Assembly (NCBI GenBank): GCA_016744695.1
Contig: JADGDV010000003.1
Coordinates: 1 to 64,000 of the forward strand
From: Hahellaceae bacterium
Lineage (GTDB): Bacteria; Pseudomonadota; Gammaproteobacteria; Pseudomonadales; Oleiphilaceae
Length of the DNA: 64,000 nt
Reading direction: 5' to 3'
The notes beneath the pieces were generated by a model that made no database searches, was not told the origin of the DNA, and saw only the letters and a program-made list of their open reading frames with translations. The translations under genes were made by a program, and so were the position numbers. Below are positions 17,291 through 24,974 of the stretch, in pieces; position 1 is the first letter of the stretch, and every line of letters starts with the position of its first letter.

Positions 17291-19000
17291 ATGGCATCTA
17301 ACAGTTCAATCTCACTTACAGGCTTGGCCCGCAAATTTGTATTAGATAATATTCTTGAAGAAGATATTGCTAAAGACGCGTTTGTTCAGGCCAACAATAA
17401 CAAGATTCCTTTTATTACTTATCTTGTTCAAAACAACTTAGCAGGCGCTAAGCCCTTAGCCTATTCTGCCGCTCAGGAATTTGGCATGCCGGTTATGGAT
17501 CTTTCTACCTTTATGGTTGAATTGATTCCAGAAAAAATAGTCGATGAGAAGTTAATAAGAAAACATCATGCTCTCCCCCTCTTTAAAAGGGGTAACCGTC
17601 TTTTTATAGCCACTTCAGACCCAACCAACATTCAAGCCCTTGATGAACTCAAATTTCACACAGGCCTGAGTACAGACGCTATTCTAGTTGAAGATGATAA
17701 GCTTGGCAGCGCCATTGAAAGGTACCTTGAGTCACAAGATACTTCCATGGGCGATCTTGAAGATGCCGATTTAGATAATATTGACATAGATGAAGACAGG
17801 GAAGAGAAGGAAGAGTCAGGCGGAAACGACGCTGACGATGCTCCCATTGTTAAATACGTTAACAAAATGCTTTTAGATGCTATTAAAGGTGGTGCGTCAG
17901 ACCTTCACTTTGAGCCTTATGAAAAAACCTACCGCGTTCGGTATAGAACGGATGGCATACTGCATGAAGTATCTAAACCTTCTGTAAAACTAGCGACAAA
18001 AATTGCCGCCCGCTTAAAGGTTATGTCTCAGCTAGATATTTCTGAGCGTCGAGTTCCTCAAGATGGCCGCATAAAATTAAAGCTGTCTAAAACAAAAGCA
18101 ATAGATTTTCGTGTTAATACACTACCAACCCTCTGGGGAGAAAAAATTGTTTTACGTATTCTTGATCCTAGCAGCGCAAAAATGGGCATTGACGCCTTAG
18201 GGTATGAAGCAGAACAAAAAGAACTATTCATGCAGGCCTTAGCTCAACCCCAAGGCATGATTCTGGTTACAGGGCCTACAGGTAGTGGAAAGACCGTTTC
18301 GCTTTATACGGGCTTAAACATTCTGAATACGCCTGAAACAAACATATCGACGGCGGAAGACCCGGTTGAAATTAACCTTGAAGGAATAAATCAGGTTAAC
18401 GTAAACACCAAGGTTGGCCTAGGCTTCCCTGAAGCACTACGATCATTTCTACGACAAGACCCTGATATTGTAATGGTGGGAGAAATTCGAGACTTAGACA
18501 CAGCCTCTATAGCAATAAAAGCAGCGCAAACGGGTCACTTAGTATTATCAACGCTACACACCAATAGCGCGCCAGAAACACTAACCCGTATGATGAATAT
18601 GGGAGTACCTGCGTTCAACATCGCAACATCAGTAAGTTTAATTATTGCTCAACGACTGGCCAGAAGACTATGTAACGGCTGCAAAGAAAAAGCAGATATA
18701 CCTAAAGAGGCACTTTTAAAGCAAGGGTTCACAGAAGAACAAATTGCTACAGGGTTTACGTTGTATCACCCTAAGGGCTGTGATAAATGTTCTGGAGGAT
18801 ATAAAGGGCGTGTGGGTATTTATGAAGTGGTTAAGGTCACCCCGCCTATATCCCAACTTATTATGGAAGAGGCTACGTCTTTAGATATAGCGGCCGCTGC
18901 ACAAAAAGAAGGCTTTAATAATTTAAGGCAGTCGGCGCTAGTAAAAGCAATTGAAGGCGTTACCAGCCTTGAAGAAGTGAATCGAGTTACGAAGGATTAA
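17291..19000 (+). CDS. pilB: type IV pilus assembly ATPase PilB
   Basis: A 569-residue secretion-type ATPase powering pilus extension. The N-terminal T2SSE_N domain covers about residues 50-155. The ATPase core has Walker A GPTGSGKT (about 327-334), Asp box, Walker B region DPDIVMVGEIRD (about 389-400) and HLVLSTLHTN. CNGC (about 461) and CDKC (about 497) form the tetracysteine zinc site seen in PilB/GspE. An acidic stretch around residues 155-180 (DLEDADLDNIDIDEDREEK) links the domains. It starts the pilBCD run, divergent from pilA. Confidence 0.96.
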   Translation: MASNSSISLTGLARKFVLDNILEEDIAKDAFVQANNNKIPFITYLVQNNLAGAKPLAYSAAQEFGMPVMDLSTFMVELIPEKIVDEKLIRKHHALPLFKRGNRLFIATSDPTNIQALDELKFHTGLSTDAILVEDDKLGSAIERYLESQDTSMGDLEDADLDNIDIDEDREEKEESGGNDADDAPIVKYVNKMLLDAIKGGASDLHFEPYEKTYRVRYRTDGILHEVSKPSVKLATKIAARLKVMSQLDISERRVPQDGRIKLKLSKTKAIDFRVNTLPTLWGEKIVLRILDPSSAKMGIDALGYEAEQKELFMQALAQPQGMILVTGPTGSGKTVSLYTGLNILNTPETNISTAEDPVEINLEGINQVNVNTKVGLGFPEALRSFLRQDPDIVMVGEIRDLDTASIAIKAAQTGHLVLSTLHTNSAPETLTRMMNMGVPAFNIATSVSLIIAQRLARRLCNGCKEKADIPKEALLKQGFTEEQIATGFTLYHPKGCDKCSGGYKGRVGIYEVVKVTPPISQLIMEEATSLDIAAAAQKEGFNNLRQSALVKAIEGVTSLEEVNRVTKD

Positions 19001-19002
19001 TC

Positions 19003-20226
19003 ATGGCAACAAAAGCAGAAAAGTTAGGCTCCTTTGTTTGGGAAGGCGTTGATCGTAAAGGCAATAAAACCAAAGGTAAAACCAGCGGTAAGAATGTTGC
19101 TTTAGTTAAAGCCCAGCTAAGGCAACAAGGCATAACGCCTTCAAAAGTGAAAAAAGAAGCGGTTTCTATCTCTTTCGGCTCAAAAGGGAAGAAAATAACC
19201 CCTTTCGATATTGCCATTTTTACACGCCAGTTAGCCACCATGATGAAAGCCGGTGTTCCGTTAATTCAGTCTTTTGATATTGTGGCTGATGGTTTAGAAA
19301 ACCCTAGTCTGCGAGATATAGTATTAGATATAAAAAATGAGGTAGCCGCGGGTAACAACTTTGCAGGCGCGCTTCGTAGGCACCCAAAATATTTTGATGA
19401 TCTTTTCTGCAACTTGGTTAGTTCAGGTGAGCAATCAGGCGCACTAGAAACAATGCTTGAACGAGTAGCTACTTACATGGAAAAAACAGAGACATTGAAG
19501 AAAAAAGTTAAGAAAGCAATGAGTTACCCTATTGCGGTTGTTGTTGTCGCTGTCATTGTAACCGTCATATTGTTAGTTAAAGTTGTTCCCCAGTTTGAAG
19601 AGCTATTCAGTGGCTTTGGAGCGGAACTACCTGCATTTACGCAGTTTGTAATTGGAATATCAGAGTGGATGCAAGAGTGGTGGTTTATTGCTCTTGGGAT
19701 AATTGTCGCGGCTCTCTATTCATTTAAGGAAGCTAAACGCAGGTCACCCGCATTTAGGGACAAAGTAGATCACTTCATACTAAAAATCCCTGTTATGGGG
19801 ATCATCATTGATAAATCTGCTGTGGCACGATTTGGCAGAGTACTCTCAACTACATTTGCGGCCGGTGTACCCTTAGTAGACGCGCTTGACTCGGTTGCCG
19901 GCGCGGCTGGTAATGCAAAATACCGTGAAGCTATCTATAGAATCAGAGATGATGTTGCTTCAGGTACGCAACTTCAATTTTCTATGAAATCAACCGGCGC
20001 CTTCCCCGCGATGGCTGTTCAATTAGTAGGTATTGGTGAAGAATCTGGTGCGCTGGATTCTATGCTTGAAAAAGTGGCCGATTATTACGAAGAAGAAGTC
20101 GATGCATTAGTAGATAACCTTACTAGCTTGATGGAACCAATGATTATGTCTGTATTAGGCGTATTGGTGGGTGGTTTAATCGTTGCGATGTACCTACCTA
20201 TTTTCCAGATGGGACAGGTTGTTTAA
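19003..20226 (+). CDS. pilC: type IV pilus inner-membrane platform protein PilC
   Basis: A 407-residue T2SSF-family protein with two repeated helical domains (about residues 72-195 and 275-397), each followed by membrane segments. FTRQLATMMKAGVPLIQSFD and FGRVLSTTFAAGVPLVDALD are the paired repeat starts. It forms the platform that PilB drives. AAGGA lies six bases before the ATG and it begins two bases after the pilB stop. Confidence 0.96.
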   Translation: MATKAEKLGSFVWEGVDRKGNKTKGKTSGKNVALVKAQLRQQGITPSKVKKEAVSISFGSKGKKITPFDIAIFTRQLATMMKAGVPLIQSFDIVADGLENPSLRDIVLDIKNEVAAGNNFAGALRRHPKYFDDLFCNLVSSGEQSGALETMLERVATYMEKTETLKKKVKKAMSYPIAVVVVAVIVTVILLVKVVPQFEELFSGFGAELPAFTQFVIGISEWMQEWWFIALGIIVAALYSFKEAKRRSPAFRDKVDHFILKIPVMGIIIDKSAVARFGRVLSTTFAAGVPLVDALDSVAGAAGNAKYREAIYRIRDDVASGTQLQFSMKSTGAFPAMAVQLVGIGEESGALDSMLEKVADYYEEEVDALVDNLTSLMEPMIMSVLGVLVGGLIVAMYLPIFQMGQVV

Positions 20227-20248
20227 TCCTTCTATTGATTCAATCTAC

Positions 20249-20270
20249 GGCCTGCAATTGCAGGCCTTTT
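20249..20270 (+). terminator. intrinsic terminator after pilC
   Basis: A perfect inverted repeat GGCCTGCAATTGCAGGCC followed by TTTT lies 22 bases after the pilC stop and 24 before pilD. It suggests attenuation between pilC and pilD, so that the peptidase is made at lower level than PilB and PilC. Confidence 0.8.
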
Positions 20271-20293
20271 GCTTTTACGAGATTTAATATCCA

Positions 20294-21163
20294 ATGCAAA
20301 ATTTTGAACTTTTCATAAACTCTCCAGCATATATTTACCCTTTCACCCTTCTTTTAGGCTTAATCATCGGTAGTTTCTTAAACGTAGTGATCTACCGAAT
20401 ACCTAAAATGCTAGAACAAGAATGGAAATCACAATGCTGTGACTTATTAGAGGTTGAAAGAAAAGAAGAACCCAAAGTAACCTTATCAACCCCTAATTCT
20501 ACCTGCCCTAAATGCGGTCACGAAATTAAGCCTTGGGAAAACATCCCTGTTATTAGCTATCTATTTTTACGGGGTAAGTGCTCTTCATGTAAAACCTCAA
20601 TATCCCTCCGCTACCCTATTATTGAGTTAGTTACAGGTATTCTATCTGTAGCAGTGATTTGTGTATTAGGTGCAAACTGGGCAGGCCTTACGGCTTTACT
20701 CTTAACATGGGTGCTCATTGCATTAACCATGATCGATTTTGATACTCAATTGCTCCCAGATAATATGACACTGCCTTTATTGTGGCTGGGGCTTATTGTT
20801 AACGCTTACGGTGTGTTTGTGCCCTTAGAGACCGCTTTATGGGGTGCTGTGGCAGGTTATTTAAGCTTATGGTCTGTTTATCACGCGTTTAAGTTGGTAA
20901 CCGGTAAGGAAGGCATGGGCTTTGGTGATTTTAAGCTATTAGCGGCTTTGGGAGCTTGGATGGGCTGGCAGGCTTTGCCCGTTATTATTCTTTTGTCTTC
21001 ATTGGTGGGGGCGATTGTTGGTATTGCGCTGATTATTACTTTAGGAAGGGATAAGAATATTCCTATTCCATTTGGGCCTTACTTAGCGGCGGCGGGGTGG
21101 TTGGCTTTGCTTTGGGGGAATGATATTACTCAGGCTTATTTACAGTTTTCGGGAATGGGATAA
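20294..21163 (+). CDS. pilD: type IV prepilin peptidase / N-methyltransferase PilD
   Basis: A 289-residue multi-pass membrane aspartyl protease that cuts prepilins and methylates the new N-terminus. IIGSFLNVVIYRIP opens the methylase part; CPKC (about 72) and CSSC (about 96) form the zinc-binding pair. The catalytic aspartates are in MIDFD...LLPD (about 146-156) and GFGDFK (about 210-215). About eight membrane segments are visible. It would process PilA and other type IV or type II pseudopilins. Confidence 0.96.
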   Translation: MQNFELFINSPAYIYPFTLLLGLIIGSFLNVVIYRIPKMLEQEWKSQCCDLLEVERKEEPKVTLSTPNSTCPKCGHEIKPWENIPVISYLFLRGKCSSCKTSISLRYPIIELVTGILSVAVICVLGANWAGLTALLLTWVLIALTMIDFDTQLLPDNMTLPLLWLGLIVNAYGVFVPLETALWGAVAGYLSLWSVYHAFKLVTGKEGMGFGDFKLLAALGAWMGWQALPVIILLSSLVGAIVGIALIITLGRDKNIPIPFGPYLAAAGWLALLWGNDITQAYLQFSGMG

Positions 21164-21245
21164 GTGGCAAGAATTATACATCGATATAACATTCTTAATA
21201 AGAGATTTATTACATGCACTTATTACAAGAAGCAGGTCTATAAAA

Positions 21246-21410
21246 ATGATGCAAAATAAGCCGTCACAAAAGAGTTTGGATATATTAGCATCCTTAAAAA
21301 AAACGGCCCTTAGTACGTTAGATAAAAAAGAAAAACTCGGTCATTACGCTGTAATATGGGAAAACAATAAAATAGTATACAAAGGGCTTGATGCACCGAA
21401 GGCTGGCTAG
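21246..21410 (+). CDS. small hypothetical protein (54 residues)
   Basis: A 54-residue frame with an AGCAGG site 9 bases before the first ATG. The sequence contains SLDILASLKKTALSTLDKKE, a likely helix, then LGHYAVIWENNKIVYKGL, which reads like two beta strands. It does not match a family I can name, but small proteins with an LG-x-YAV-x-W segment recur near toxin-antitoxin genes in my memory, so an antitoxin-like role is possible. It lies between pilD and the Panacea-domain gene and is not clearly in either operon. Confidence 0.5.
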   Translation: MMQNKPSQKSLDILASLKKTALSTLDKKEKLGHYAVIWENNKIVYKGLDAPKAG

Positions 21411-21510
21411 TTGGCATAGTAATATAACCCGCTACCCAAGAACAAAGCGCTAGCACCTCCTAACCTTGTATCACGTAAATTTAATTACTCGCCAAATTTC
21501 TTAAAAAAGG

Positions 21511-21559
21511 TATAATTGTTCATATATACAGTGTTTTCACCTAAAAATTAATTGAAAAC
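21511..21559 (+). promoter_or_regulatory. candidate promoter and operator of the Panacea-domain operon
   Basis: A perfect TATAAT (21511-21516) is followed, before the start codon, by an inverted repeat GTTTTCA / TGAAAAC (21533-21539 and 21553-21559). No good -35 box stands 16-18 bases upstream. The repeat could bind the operon's own product, as in autoregulated toxin-antitoxin operons; that part is inference. Confidence 0.35.
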
Positions 21560-21578
21560 ATAAATTCAGGAGATGTAT

Positions 21579-22142
21579 ATGACCTATACACCCAGCTTCA
21601 ATGAAGCAAAAACAGCTCAATTAGCGGCGTATTTCACCTTTAAAAACGAAGGTGCGATTTATCATTTAATGCTGATGAAACTACTTTATATTTCTGACCG
21701 TAATGCTCTGGCAACATTGGGACATACAATTAGTGATGATAACTATGCTTCAATGAATTATGGCCCTGTTTTATTGAATACTCTGTCATTGATTGACGGC
21801 AATATACGTTCAACCAATGGGTTATGGTCACAGCTATTATCTCCAAGCAGAGATTATAAGATTTCTTTACTTGCAGATGGCGAAGTTGATACAGGCTATT
21901 TATCAGAGGCTGAATTAGACATTGCGGATGCTGTTTTTAATCAATTCGGGGGAATGAACCGGTTTGATCTTGCCGATAAAACCCATGAATTTTCTGAGTG
22001 GAATGATCCTCATGGTTCAGCAATTCCAATTCAATATATGGATATATTGAAAGCAGTTGGGTTTGAAAATGATGATGCGGTTAGTGTATTGCAAGAACTT
22101 CAGGATGTTAAAGCGGCAAAAGAGTTCTTACATAGTTTATGA
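21579..22142 (+). CDS. Panacea-domain (SocA-like, DUF4065) protein, putative antitoxin
   Basis: A 187-residue protein. HLMLMKLLYISDRNALATLG (about residues 28-47) and the ASMNYGPV segment are the hallmark of the Panacea/SocA-like domain, which in characterised PanAT pairs neutralises many unrelated toxins. The start at 21579 has GGAG six bases upstream; the ATG at 21573 directly abuts that site and cannot use it. Ten bases separate it from the next gene. If the pair is a PanAT system, this is the antitoxin. Confidence 0.78.
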   Translation: MTYTPSFNEAKTAQLAAYFTFKNEGAIYHLMLMKLLYISDRNALATLGHTISDDNYASMNYGPVLLNTLSLIDGNIRSTNGLWSQLLSPSRDYKISLLADGEVDTGYLSEAELDIADAVFNQFGGMNRFDLADKTHEFSEWNDPHGSAIPIQYMDILKAVGFENDDAVSVLQELQDVKAAKEFLHSL

Positions 22143-22152
22143 GCAATTTTTT

Positions 22153-22533
22153 ATGAGCAATATAGTTCAGAAAAATACGATACTCGTTCCTATTCCTTCG
22201 CCATCATGTAAACACTTATTTATTGTACTAACGTCACCTGAAGGTGTGCCCCCTGTCGTTGTTATGGTTAACATTACAACAAGAAGGCCTACATCTGATG
22301 CTACCGTTATTTTAACACCTGGAGACCACTCTTTTGTCAGGCAGGAAAGCGTTGTTGCTTTTGAGCATGCCTCTCTATTTGAAGTGGACAAACTAGAAAG
22401 TGGGTTAAGTAATGGGCGTATTTCAAAATACCCTGATATTAATGAAGCTTTATTTATAGCAGTAAAGCAAGGGTTACTAACTTCACCAAGAACACCACAG
22501 AATATTAAAAAATATTGTAGCTCAAGGTTCTAG
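22153..22533 (+). CDS. unrecognised 126-residue partner of the Panacea-domain gene (putative toxin)
   Basis: A 126-residue frame starting at an ATG ten bases after the Panacea gene; the same frame stays open further upstream inside that gene, but the spacing favours this start. The sequence shows a run of beta-like strands (HLFIVLTSP, PPVVVMVNITT), a TPGDHSFVRQESVVAFEHA segment and a C-terminal KKYCSS. GDH-x-F followed by hydrophobic strands loosely recalls small SH3-barrel toxins such as the MazF/PemK group, but I cannot assign it. No signal peptide or membrane segment is seen. Confidence 0.6.
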   Translation: MSNIVQKNTILVPIPSPSCKHLFIVLTSPEGVPPVVVMVNITTRRPTSDATVILTPGDHSFVRQESVVAFEHASLFEVDKLESGLSNGRISKYPDINEALFIAVKQGLLTSPRTPQNIKKYCSSRF

Positions 22534-22550
22534 AGTAAGTATTTCTCGTT

Positions 22551-22637
22551 CTCGTTCCCACGCTCCTGCCTGGTAATGCATGCCTTTGTTGGCCTCGGCT
22601 GATGTGTCTGTATTCCCACGCGAAGCATGGGAACGAG
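22551..22637. repeat. dispersed inverted repeat with CTCGTTCCCA / TGGGAACGAG ends
   Basis: An 87-base element whose ends, CTCGTTCCCACGCTCC and its near complement GCATGGGAACGAG, are inverted. Related sequence occurs at 35712-35838. It sits between the Panacea operon and hicAB. Elements of this type are widespread as intergenic repeats in many bacterial genomes; no coding capacity. Confidence 0.75.
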
Positions 22638-22664
22638 TAAAGCTAAAATTTGCCTTGATATTAA

Positions 22665-22684
22665 ATTATGATATCATTCATAAT
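22665..22684 (+). promoter_or_regulatory. candidate HicB operator at the hicA start
   Basis: An inverted repeat ATTATGA-N6-TCATAAT ends one base before the hicA ATG and has the perfect 10-base palindrome ATGATATCAT inside. A TTGATA box (22655-22660) stands 18 bases before CATAAT, so promoter and repeat overlap. HicB-type antitoxins repress their own operon by binding such palindromes. Confidence 0.5.
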
Positions 22685-22939
22685 ATGAATTCAAAACAAA
22701 AGCGCATTTTGAGAGCTATATACACTGACCCAGCATCATCCTCTTTGGCCTGGAAAGATATTGAATCTCTTTTTATATCTCTGGAAACGGAGGTAATAGA
22801 AGGAAATGGCTCACGAGTAAGGTTTCATAAAAGTGGAATTATTGCCACCTTCCATAGACCACATCCAAAAAAAGAAGCAAAGCCATATCAAGTCAAAGAT
22901 GCGCGAACCTTTCTCAAACAACTAGGAGTTGAGCCATGA
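22685..22939 (+). CDS. hicA: HicA-family toxin (mRNA interferase)
   Basis: An 84-residue protein. The small double-stranded RNA-binding-like HicA fold is suggested by WKDIESLF, VIEGNGSRVRFHKSG and ATFHRPHPKKE; the His in FHRPHP is the expected catalytic residue. It starts with MNSKQKR, as family members do. The longer open frame begins inside the repeat at 22551-22637 and is not the real start. It overlaps hicB by four bases (ATGA). Confidence 0.88.
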   Translation: MNSKQKRILRAIYTDPASSSLAWKDIESLFISLETEVIEGNGSRVRFHKSGIIATFHRPHPKKEAKPYQVKDARTFLKQLGVEP

Positions 22940-23271
22940 GTAATTCATTGGTACATAATGGTTATGCTGCACGCATAGAATTTAGTTCAGATGATGAGTG
23001 TTTTATTGGTCATATTGCAGGTATAAAAGACGTAGTAGGCTTTCATGGGGAAACAGTTTCTGAATTAAAAACTGCATTTGAAGAAGCGGTTAATGATTAT
23101 CTAGAAACATGCAACGTGGTGGGTAAAACACCTCAAAAACCTTATTCAGGCAAACTAATGCTACGCATTCGCCCTGAAATTCATGCCGCTGTTGCTACAG
23201 CCGCTGAGTTAAGTGGGCAAAGCATAAATCAATGGGCATCTGAAGCGCTTAATCGAGAAGCGTGTCTGTAA
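22936..23271 (+). CDS. hicB: HicB-family antitoxin
   Basis: A 111-residue protein. The N-terminal partially degraded RNase H-like domain shows GYAARIEFSSDDECFIGHIAG and FHGETVSELKTAFEEAVNDY (about residues 9-56). The C-terminal half (LMLRIRPEIHAAVATAAELS...SINQWASEAL) is a ribbon-helix-helix DNA-binding domain, so it probably both blocks HicA and represses the operon. The ATG overlaps the hicA stop. The order toxin-then-antitoxin is usual for HicAB. Confidence 0.9.
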   Translation: MSNSLVHNGYAARIEFSSDDECFIGHIAGIKDVVGFHGETVSELKTAFEEAVNDYLETCNVVGKTPQKPYSGKLMLRIRPEIHAAVATAAELSGQSINQWASEALNREACL

Positions 23272-23352
23272 AATACAGCTAAACAGAAATCGCTTCAATA
23301 TTATTCTCTGTGCATTTCTATTTCTCGTGATAACCCCCCTTGATTCCGTTGC

Positions 23353-23503
23353 GAGGCTGTTAAAGTATTCAAAATATAACGTTAAATAATGAAAGTGTAG
23401 GTTGCGGCTAAGCCTGCGCAGCCCAACAATCAATGAGTTACGCAAAAAACTTGTTGGGCTGCGTGCCTTAGCGCCAACCTACAACGAATACTTTCACAAC
23501 CTC
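23353..23503. repeat. MITE-like element with 18-base terminal inverted repeats
   Basis: A 151-base non-coding element. The left end GAGGCTGTTAAAGTATTC and right end GAATACTTTCACAACCTC are inverted with two mismatches. Inside, GTAGGTTG-GGCTAAG and CAGCCCAACAA are matched by TTGTTGGGCTGCG and CTTAGCGCCAACCTAC, so the whole element can fold on itself. It fills most of the 353-base gap between hicB and coaE. The left end recurs at 25455-25472. Confidence 0.75.
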
Positions 23504-23574
23504 TGCACTACATCACGGCTACAAAAGATATAGGAAAAATAAGTTTGATATGAGCATCTAAACCTAGCAAAATC

Positions 23575-23598
23575 TACAACTTAAGCCTTAAAGTTGTA
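23575..23598 (+). terminator. weak stem-loop upstream of coaE
   Basis: TACAACTT and AAGTTGTA form an 8-base stem with an 8-base loop, followed by TTTTG. It stands 26 bases before the coaE ATG. It might end transcripts from hicAB or be part of the coaE leader; the stem is AT-rich, so function is doubtful. Confidence 0.35.
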
Positions 23599-23624
23599 TT
23601 TTGAAGATCGGCAAAGGAAAATTG

Positions 23625-24257
23625 ATGATTATAGGGTTAACAGGTGGTATTGGTAGCGGTAAGTCTGCGGTGTCGTCGCATTTTGAAATACTGGGCATTA
23701 TGGTTGTAGATGCCGATGTTGTCGCTCGTGAGGTGGTTGAACCTGGGCAACCTGCTCTGGTACAAATAGCTGAGCATTTTGGAGAGAGCATTATCAACTC
23801 TAAAGGGGCTTTAGATCGTGCTGCGCTTCGTGTGCTGATTTTTGAGGATAAAAACGAGCGTAAGTGGCTTGAATCTCTTCTTCATCCACTTATTCGTGAT
23901 GAAATTACCCAACAACTTAAACAAAGTCAATCACCCTATTCTATTCTTAGCTCTCCTCTTCTTTTAGAGACAGACCAGCACTCTATGGTTGATCGAATTT
24001 TAGTGGTTGATGTACCTGTTGAAACTCAAATTGAGCGAACGACTCAAAGAGATAACAATTCACTTGAGCAAGTAGAAGCAATAATTAACGCTCAGTCCTC
24101 CAGAACGATTAAACAGCAAAAAGCGGATGAGATTATTCTTAATACGGGCACCATTGAAAGCCTGCATGAAAAGGTGGACGAGTTGCATCTACATTATTTG
24201 AAGAGTGTTAATGACTTCAAGTTGTGCAAGCATTATAAATTCAGTAAGCTTAAATAA
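23625..24257 (+). CDS. coaE: dephospho-CoA kinase
   Basis: A 210-residue P-loop kinase for the last step of coenzyme A synthesis. GLTGGIGSGKSAVS (residues 4-17) is the Walker A motif, DADVVAREVVEPG and HPLIRDEI are family motifs, and the SPLLLETDQ region is the LID part. AAGGA six bases before the ATG at 23625 supports this start over a TTG 24 bases earlier. The C-terminal ten residues (KLCKHYKFSKLK) extend past the usual end, and the stop overlaps the next ATG (TAATG), so insertion of the following pair may have changed the tail. Confidence 0.93.
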   Translation: MIIGLTGGIGSGKSAVSSHFEILGIMVVDADVVAREVVEPGQPALVQIAEHFGESIINSKGALDRAALRVLIFEDKNERKWLESLLHPLIRDEITQQLKQSQSPYSILSSPLLLETDQHSMVDRILVVDVPVETQIERTTQRDNNSLEQVEAIINAQSSRTIKQQKADEIILNTGTIESLHEKVDELHLHYLKSVNDFKLCKHYKFSKLK

Positions 24258-24493
24258 TGCCAACTATATTACGAATTGGTCCCTATCGTTTCTTCTTTTA
24301 TAGTAATGAAGACGGTGAGCCTGCACACATACATATACAAAGAGAAAGAATGCTTGCGAAATTTTGGTTGAAGCCGGTTGCTCTTGCCAGTTCAACTCGT
24401 TTTCCTCCTAAAGAGCTTCGCAAACTTCAATCCCTCGTGTCTGATAATCGAACAACTTTTTTGGAGGCTTGGAATGGCTACTTTAGCAGTTGA
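24257..24493 (+). CDS. DUF4160 protein, putative toxin-antitoxin partner
   Basis: A 78-residue protein with RIGPYRFFFYSNEDGEPAHIHI at the start, split here as RIGPYRFFFYSN and GEPAHIHIQRE, the DUF4160 hallmark with its conserved HIH. AKFWL and the FPPKELRKLQSLVSDNR helix complete the family. DUF4160 genes are usually paired with DUF2442 genes, as here. Its ATG shares one base with the coaE stop (TAATG) and it overlaps the next gene by 20 bases. Biochemical role is not established to my knowledge. Confidence 0.83.
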   Translation: MPTILRIGPYRFFFYSNEDGEPAHIHIQRERMLAKFWLKPVALASSTRFPPKELRKLQSLVSDNRTTFLEAWNGYFSS

Positions 24494-24719
24494 ACTCCAC
24501 CCTTTAGCTTATAATGTAAACTGTACTGAAGATATTTTAAGTGTTGAATTATTGGATGGCCGCACGATTACGGCACCCATTTCATGGTTTCCAGCACTAT
24601 TAGAAGCCTCTCAGGCTCAAAGAGATAAATGGGAAATACTAGGTGATGGCGAAGGTATATACTGGCCAGAAATTGATGAAGATTTGAGTGTGTCTGGCTT
24701 ATTAAGAGGTATCCATTAA
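24474..24719 (+). CDS. DUF2442 protein, putative toxin-antitoxin partner
   Basis: An 81-residue protein; EDILSVELLDGRTITAPISW and FPALLEAS are the DUF2442 (NE0471 N-terminal-like) hallmarks, and the IYWPEIDEDLSVSGLLRG end is also typical. The ATG has GGAGG about 8 bases upstream, inside the previous gene. Its TAA shares one base with the yacG ATG (TAATG), so coaE, this pair and yacG are translationally chained. Which member would be toxic, if either, is unknown. Confidence 0.85.
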   Translation: MATLAVELHPLAYNVNCTEDILSVELLDGRTITAPISWFPALLEASQAQRDKWEILGDGEGIYWPEIDEDLSVSGLLRGIH

Positions 24720-24946
24720 TGAGCGAAGAAACTAACAACAAAATAATCACTGTTGACTGCCCAACCTGCCACACGGCCGTTGAATGGCTTGATAAAAATG
24801 AGCACCGCCCATTCTGCTCAGACCGTTGCAGGCTTATTGATCTTGGAGCTTGGGCTTCTGAAGACTATAAAGTACCAGGAAAACCCGCCACCGAATGGGA
24901 TATGCCTGACGTACCCATGGGTAATGACAATAATACTCTTCAGTAG
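24719..24946 (+). CDS. yacG: DNA gyrase inhibitor YacG (zinc-binding)
   Basis: A 75-residue protein with CPTC (residues 14-17) and FCSDRCR (about 32-38), the four-cysteine zinc site, and LIDLGAWASEDYKVPG, the conserved middle of YacG. It binds GyrB and inhibits gyrase in E. coli. It is normally right behind coaE; here the DUF4160/DUF2442 pair separates them. An overlapping frame at 24753-24953 is a shadow. Confidence 0.92.
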   Translation: MSEETNNKIITVDCPTCHTAVEWLDKNEHRPFCSDRCRLIDLGAWASEDYKVPGKPATEWDMPDVPMGNDNNTLQ

Positions 24947-24974
24947 ATTTTAGAACCCTTTAAACGGAGCCTCT

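Noticed and set aside
22580-22684. N-terminal extension of hicA through the dispersed repeat
   Set aside because: The extension is repeat sequence in translation; the ATG at 22685 gives the normal family start.
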